Shown here: one piece after another, positions 60,481 through 64,000 of the stretch
How positions within the stretch are numbered: the first letter of the stretch is position 1
How the letters are laid out: every line of letters begins with the position of its first letter
NCBI RefSeq assembly: GCF_026410545.1
Contig: NZ_JAPMIT010000001.1
Location: 372,001-436,000 of the forward strand
DNA length: 64,000 nt
Direction: 5' to 3'
Source of the DNA: Microbacterium sp. STN6
GTDB taxonomy: Bacteria > Actinomycetota > Actinomycetes > Actinomycetales > Microbacteriaceae
The notes under the pieces: generated by a model
Databases searched by the model: none
The model's input: the letters and a program-made list of their open reading frames with translations, nothing else
What the model was told of the DNA's origin: nothing
Position numbers and translations under genes: made by a program

Positions 60481-62052
60481 ATGTCTTTTGCTCCTGCTCC
60501 CGGCCTGGACGCAGCACTGCCTAGGCCGGGGCGGCGTCGATCTGGCAGCTTGCGTTGGCTAGTACTTGCTCCAGTCCTTGCCTTCATCGCGTTAGCCTGC
60601 TGGGCCGTATCCTCGCCTGTCGGATCCAGTCCAGACGAGGACTTTCATCTAACTAGCATCTGGTGCGCCGGTGGTAATCAGCCGGGTACTTGCGAGACGA
60701 CGGGGAACCCTGCCCGGAGAGTCGTCCCTGAGGCGCTCGTCGAGTCGGCGTGTTTCGCTCATAAGCCCAGTGTCAGTGGCGCGTGCCAGGCAGGTATTGA
60801 CTTTGACCCCTCGGACACAGTCGTAACCGACAGAGGAAGCTTCCTCCACAACTACCCGCCGGTGTTCTACGCGACCATGCACGTTTTCGTGTCGTCGAAA
60901 ATTGGGCTATCAGTCGTTATCATGCGTCTGGTCAACGCGCTATATTTTGTCGGCGTTGCGACTCTTCTGTGGTTTCTTTTGCCCCGGCGTCTCAAATCCA
61001 CACTCGTGTGGCAATGGGTGATCACCATGGTTCCGCTAGGGCTGTTCCTAATACCTTCGGTAAACCCAAGTTCGTGGGCAATCACCGGTATCGGTGCCTC
61101 TTGGATTGCCCTTTACGGCTTCTTCCAGTCCGAAGGAAAGAAGAAGCTAGGTCTCGGTGTTGTGTACTCGCTGACAACGTTCCTCGCGGCAGGAGCACGC
61201 GGCGATGCGGCGATCTTCGAGATACTGACGGCGGCCGTCGTGTGCTTTCTCGCGTTCCGGCCCAAACGACGCTTTGCCTGGGAAGCTGTCCTACCGATCG
61301 TGCTCGCGGCCGTCGCACTGATGTTTTACCTAACCTCACAGCAGTCAGGGGTCATTACCACAGGACTGCCGGAGGACACGGCTGGTGGTACCGTTCCGCT
61401 GCCAGCCAAGCCGAGCGCGCTCTCCATCCTGGTGAATAACCTGCTGAACTCGCCGTCGTTGGTGATCGGCGTCTTTGGCTCGTGGGAACTTGGCTGGCTG
61501 GATACGGCGCTGCCTGTTGTCGTTTGGGCGTTCGGCTCCCTGGTCTTCGCAGGTGTGTCTTTCGGCGCGTTACGTTCCTCTGACTGGCGCAAGATCGTGA
61601 GTGTCGCTGGCGTCGCATTGGTTGTTTGGCTGTTGCCGGTCTATATCCTCCAGCGCAGTCTCTCCATCGTTGGCACACAGGTGCAGGCGCGATATATTCT
61701 GCCGCTGATCGTGCTGCTCGGCGGTCTGCTACTCCTTCAAACGGGTACGCGCGCATGGATGCTGACCGGGCTCCAGCGTACGGTTGTGGTCGGCGCGCTG
61801 TCTGTAAGTCAGGCAGTCTCATTGCACTACAACTTCAAGCGATATGTGAGTGGTGTCGGAAGCGGAGGCGGATTAGATCTTGACAACAAGGCGCAGTGGT
61901 GGTGGGGAATCCCAGTTGGTCCTATGGCGATCTGGGTGATCGGAGCCATCGCGTTTGCCGTCATGCTGGCGATAATCGCGCGCGAACTGCAACAGTATGA
62001 CGAGGTGCTTCCGAGGCGGCGAAAGCAGGAGCCCTTACCGAACCTCACCTGA
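60481..62052 (+). CDS. DUF2142 multi-spanning membrane protein
   Basis: The 523-residue protein has an N-terminal membrane helix and then an extracytoplasmic loop with SSPDEDFHLTSIWC and four cysteines (about 55-130). About ten further membrane segments follow. DUF2142 proteins have a GT-C-like topology and are found in surface-polysaccharide loci; SPDEDFH near the first helix is the typical acidic motif. They may use polyprenyl-phosphate sugars, but this is inferred. TAACCT lies seven bases before the ATG (leaderless). The 3' end overlaps the convergent DUF2304 gene by 18 bp. Confidence 0.88.
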   Translation: MSFAPAPGLDAALPRPGRRRSGSLRWLVLAPVLAFIALACWAVSSPVGSSPDEDFHLTSIWCAGGNQPGTCETTGNPARRVVPEALVESACFAHKPSVSGACQAGIDFDPSDTVVTDRGSFLHNYPPVFYATMHVFVSSKIGLSVVIMRLVNALYFVGVATLLWFLLPRRLKSTLVWQWVITMVPLGLFLIPSVNPSSWAITGIGASWIALYGFFQSEGKKKLGLGVVYSLTTFLAAGARGDAAIFEILTAAVVCFLAFRPKRRFAWEAVLPIVLAAVALMFYLTSQQSGVITTGLPEDTAGGTVPLPAKPSALSILVNNLLNSPSLVIGVFGSWELGWLDTALPVVVWAFGSLVFAGVSFGALRSSDWRKIVSVAGVALVVWLLPVYILQRSLSIVGTQVQARYILPLIVLLGGLLLLQTGTRAWMLTGLQRTVVVGALSVSQAVSLHYNFKRYVSGVGSGGGLDLDNKAQWWWGIPVGPMAIWVIGAIAFAVMLAIIARELQQYDEVLPRRRKQEPLPNLT

Positions 62053-62439
62053 TGGAGTTTCGGGGACTTGTCGCGTATCGCCCTGCTCCGGCTCGCCTTC
62101 CAGGGTCCGCACGCGAAGCTCCAAGAGAGTGTGCTGTTCGACGAGGGCTCGGTTCTGGCTCTCGATCTTGGTTAGCTCAGAGCTGTGCTGCAGGCACACT
62201 AGAAACAGGATGATAAGGCTGACGAAGAAGACCAGATTGATAGGGATGGTGATGCCGATCAGGTCTGCCGCCCAGGTGAGAATCGACGGGAAGACACCGA
62301 TGACCAGCGCAAAGAGGCCGGCAACGAGCCACCAGATCGCGTGGCGCTCGCGTAGTCTGCGACGGCGCAGCATCTCGACTACAACGAATAGGACGAATAG
62401 CGCCGCGACAATCCCGAAGACGTAGCTGGTCGCGTTCAT
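62035..62439 (-). CDS. DUF2304 membrane protein
   Basis: The 134-residue product has three membrane segments (about 5-22, 37-58, 66-88) with the family stretch RERHAIWWLVAGLFALVIG. A C-terminal cytoplasmic coiled-coil (ELTKIESQNRALVEQHTLLELRVRTLE) follows. DUF2304 proteins are commonly encoded beside a dolichyl-phosphate-mannose-synthase-like GT2, as here, where stop and start share one base (TAATG). A helper role for that enzyme is inferred. Confidence 0.88.
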   Translation of the reverse strand: MNATSYVFGIVAALFVLFVVVEMLRRRRLRERHAIWWLVAGLFALVIGVFPSILTWAADLIGITIPINLVFFVSLIILFLVCLQHSSELTKIESQNRALVEQHTLLELRVRTLEGEPEQGDTRQVPETPSGEVR

Positions 62440-63185
62440 TATTCGAATCCTTCCCGAAAGGCGATGCCGGGTCGAGCGAAGGCAAAGACCACTGCGAGAG
62501 CGACGCGACCCAGATAGACAGCAGAGCGGAACGGGTTATGTGATGGCACGCCTGCTGCTCGTTCTCGCATCGAGACCGGCAGTTGTGTCACACGAAAACC
62601 GGCGCGGCATGCGATCACTAGCGATTCGATCGTGTCGCCGAGGTACTCGGCGGGGTAGTGCTCTGCGAACAGCGCTATGGCCCGTGGTCCGGAGGCCCGG
62701 AAACCACTCGTCGGGTCAGTCAGCTTGGCCTTCGCTGTGTGGCTGAGAATGCGAGCGAGGAGAGCGATTGCCCAGCGCCTGGGACCACGGACTTTGTAGG
62801 TACCTTTGCCGGCGAACCGGGCGCCTAATGCGAGATCAGAGTCGCTGAGGAGCGCGATTAACTCCCTAACGTCGCCCGGATCGTGTTGACCGTCAGCATC
62901 AACTTGCACAACGGCGCGGAAACCGTGCGCGCGCGCGTAGGCGAAGCCGACGCGCATTGCGCCGCCAACCCCCAGATTGAACGGCAAGGAGGCGACATGG
63001 GCCCCAGCCGCGCGCGCAACAGCCGCGGTCGCGTCTACAGAGCCATCGTCCACGACGAGGCAGGTCGCTCGGGGAAGCTTGTCGTATACCTCGCGGACGA
63101 CGGCACCCACCGAGCCCTCTTCGTTGTATGCCGGCATGACGATGAGGGTCTCTGACAGGCTGGGGGGAATGACGGTTCCTCTCAC
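62439..63185 (-). CDS. Family 2 glycosyltransferase, polyprenyl-phosphate sugar synthase-like
   Basis: The 248-residue enzyme has VMPAYNEEGSVGAVV, LVVDDGSVDAT, NLGVGGAMRVGFAYA and QVDADGQHDP with the DxD motif, followed by LTDPTSGFRASGPRAI. It resembles DPM-synthase/GtrB-type enzymes that charge polyprenyl phosphate with a sugar for use by GT-C enzymes such as the DUF2142 product. It has no C-terminal membrane helices of its own, which fits partnership with the DUF2304 protein. Confidence 0.9.
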   Translation of the reverse strand: MRGTVIPPSLSETLIVMPAYNEEGSVGAVVREVYDKLPRATCLVVDDGSVDATAAVARAAGAHVASLPFNLGVGGAMRVGFAYARAHGFRAVVQVDADGQHDPGDVRELIALLSDSDLALGARFAGKGTYKVRGPRRWAIALLARILSHTAKAKLTDPTSGFRASGPRAIALFAEHYPAEYLGDTIESLVIACRAGFRVTQLPVSMRERAAGVPSHNPFRSAVYLGRVALAVVFAFARPGIAFREGFE

Positions 63186-63197
63186 TATCTAGTACCG

Positions 63198-64000
63198 CTA
63201 TTTTGCGCGCAGAGAATCGAGATGACGCAGGTACCAGTCGTAGGTGTCGCGGATTCCCTCGTCAAGTCGAGTCTCGGCGGACCAGCCGAGGCCCTCAAGC
63301 CGACTCACATCGAGAAGCTTACGAGGCGTTCCGTCGGGCTTCGACGGGTCCTGAACCAATCGGCCCGTGTATCCAATGATCCCGGCCACTAGCTCGGCGA
63401 GCTCACGTATGGGGATGTCCCGGCCGACGCCTACGTTGATGATCTCGTCCGAATCGTAGTTGTCGAGTAGAAAGACACTGGCAGCGGCTAGATCGTTGAC
63501 GTGAAGGAATTCCCGGAGTGGCTCGCCACTGCCCCAGATGACAATCTCAGGTGTCCCCGCCTCCTTCGCATCGTGAAGCCGGCGGATTAGTGCGGGGAGC
63601 ACGTGTGAGTGCTCCGGGTGGAAGTTGTCTCCTGGCCCATAGAGGTTGGTGGGCATGGCCGAGATCCAGCGCCGCCCAAACTGCCGACGAAAGGCCTGCA
63701 CTTGCAGTACTCCCGCGATCTTTGCGATGGCATATGCCTCGTTTGTTGGCTCTAACACGCCAGTCAGCAGCGAGGCCTCCGTGATCGGCTGCGCGGCAAG
63801 CTTCGGGTAAATGCACGAGGAACCCAGGAAGAGGAGTCGGTCCACATCGACACTGTTGGCCGCATCCATTAGATTTACCTGGATCTGCAGGTTGTCGCTC
63901 AAAAAGTCAGCTGGGAACCTGCTGTTTGCTACGATGCCACCGACGCGAGCGGCCGCGTCGATGACCACCTTCGGTCGGACTGACCCGAGGAAGTCGAAGG
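63198..64000 (-). CDS. GDP-L-fucose synthase-like epimerase/reductase, 5' end cut by window
   Basis: The visible C-terminal 267 residues belong to the GDP-fucose synthase (Fcl/WcaG) group: AAARVGGIVANSRFPADFL, FLGSSCIYP, the catalytic AYAIAK, SAMPTNLYGPGDNFHPEHSHVLPALIRR and GSGEPLREFLHVNDLA. The frame stays open to base 64000 with FDFLGSVRPKVVIDAAAR, so the GTG at 63968 is not the start and the Rossmann N-terminus lies outside. GDP-mannose 4,6-dehydratase is expected just upstream. It would supply GDP-fucose for the glycan. Confidence 0.93.
   Translation of the reverse strand, partial: FDFLGSVRPKVVIDAAARVGGIVANSRFPADFLSDNLQIQVNLMDAANSVDVDRLLFLGSSCIYPKLAAQPITEASLLTGVLEPTNEAYAIAKIAGVLQVQAFRRQFGRRWISAMPTNLYGPGDNFHPEHSHVLPALIRRLHDAKEAGTPEIVIWGSGEPLREFLHVNDLAAASVFLLDNYDSDEIINVGVGRDIPIRELAELVAGIIGYTGRLVQDPSKPDGTPRKLLDVSRLEGLGWSAETRLDEGIRDTYDWYLRHLDSLRAK

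Overview
The window is one contiguous stretch of a high-GC actinobacterial chromosome. The family is probably Microbacteriaceae: GCGGATGC/GCATCCGC is heavily over-represented in coding sequence, many genes appear to be leaderless (TANNNT about 6-7 nt before the start codon), and acyl-CoA carboxylase and rml genes sit in actinobacterial order. From memory, much of the gene content and part of the order match the Mycobacterium tuberculosis Rv3264c-Rv3313c neighbourhood (add, deoD, pmmB, lpdA, accA3, maf, accE5, accD5, birA, PH-domain protein, gtrA, purK, purE, LCP protein, rmlD, wbbL). This was not checked by alignment.

Region 1 (1-15 kb) is housekeeping. It holds a 7Fe ferredoxin, a nucleoside-salvage set (adenosine deaminase, a hexose/pentose phosphomutase, purine nucleoside phosphorylase), a PTS IIA/IIB pair, LpdA-type quinone reductase, the biotinylated acyl-CoA carboxylase alpha subunit, Maf, an RNA methyltransferase, and a response regulator/histidine kinase pair followed by a degenerate kinase-like membrane protein. 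Region 2 (15-23 kb) holds accE-accD, birA, a PH-domain membrane protein, gtrA, purK-purE and an LCP glycopolymer ligase.

Region 3 (23.2-42.6 kb) looks like an inserted catabolic island. A minus-strand run of ten genes (33014 back to 24911) encodes two metallo-beta-lactamase-fold lactonase-like hydrolases, an SDR, two 3-hydroxyisobutyrate-dehydrogenase-type enzymes, a cupin, a PcaC-like decarboxylase, a GntR regulator, a tandem CMD-domain protein and a succinate-semialdehyde-type aldehyde dehydrogenase. Most neighbours overlap by 4 bp or sit within a few bases; the largest gap is 30 bp. A second GntR gene and a second tandem-CMD gene diverge at the left end. On the plus strand lie a ribose-type ABC importer, another SDR and a Liv-type ABC importer with a fused LivM-LivG. 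Two pairs of matching operator-like sequences lie exactly on predicted promoters in the two divergent control regions, which suggests one GntR regulon. The gene set resembles the logic of a lactone pathway (lactone to hydroxy acid to semialdehyde to dicarboxylate), but the substrate is unknown.

Region 4 (42.6-64 kb) makes and exports a rhamnose-containing surface glycan. It contains rmlD/rmlB and rmlC/rmlA, several glycosyltransferases, a Wzm/Wzt-type ABC exporter, an acyltransferase, a DUF2142 membrane protein, DUF2304 and GT2 genes, a GDP-fucose-synthase-like gene cut by the window end, and a large secreted protein with ten repeats of about 103 residues.

Other signals include a family of five intergenic inverted-repeat elements of constant length (86-87 bp), a perfect 36-bp palindrome inside an ABC ATPase gene, in-frame tandem repeats in several housekeeping enzymes, and a perfect hairpin directly before the ferredoxin Shine-Dalgarno. 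I saw no tRNA, rRNA, CRISPR array, transposase or integrase.
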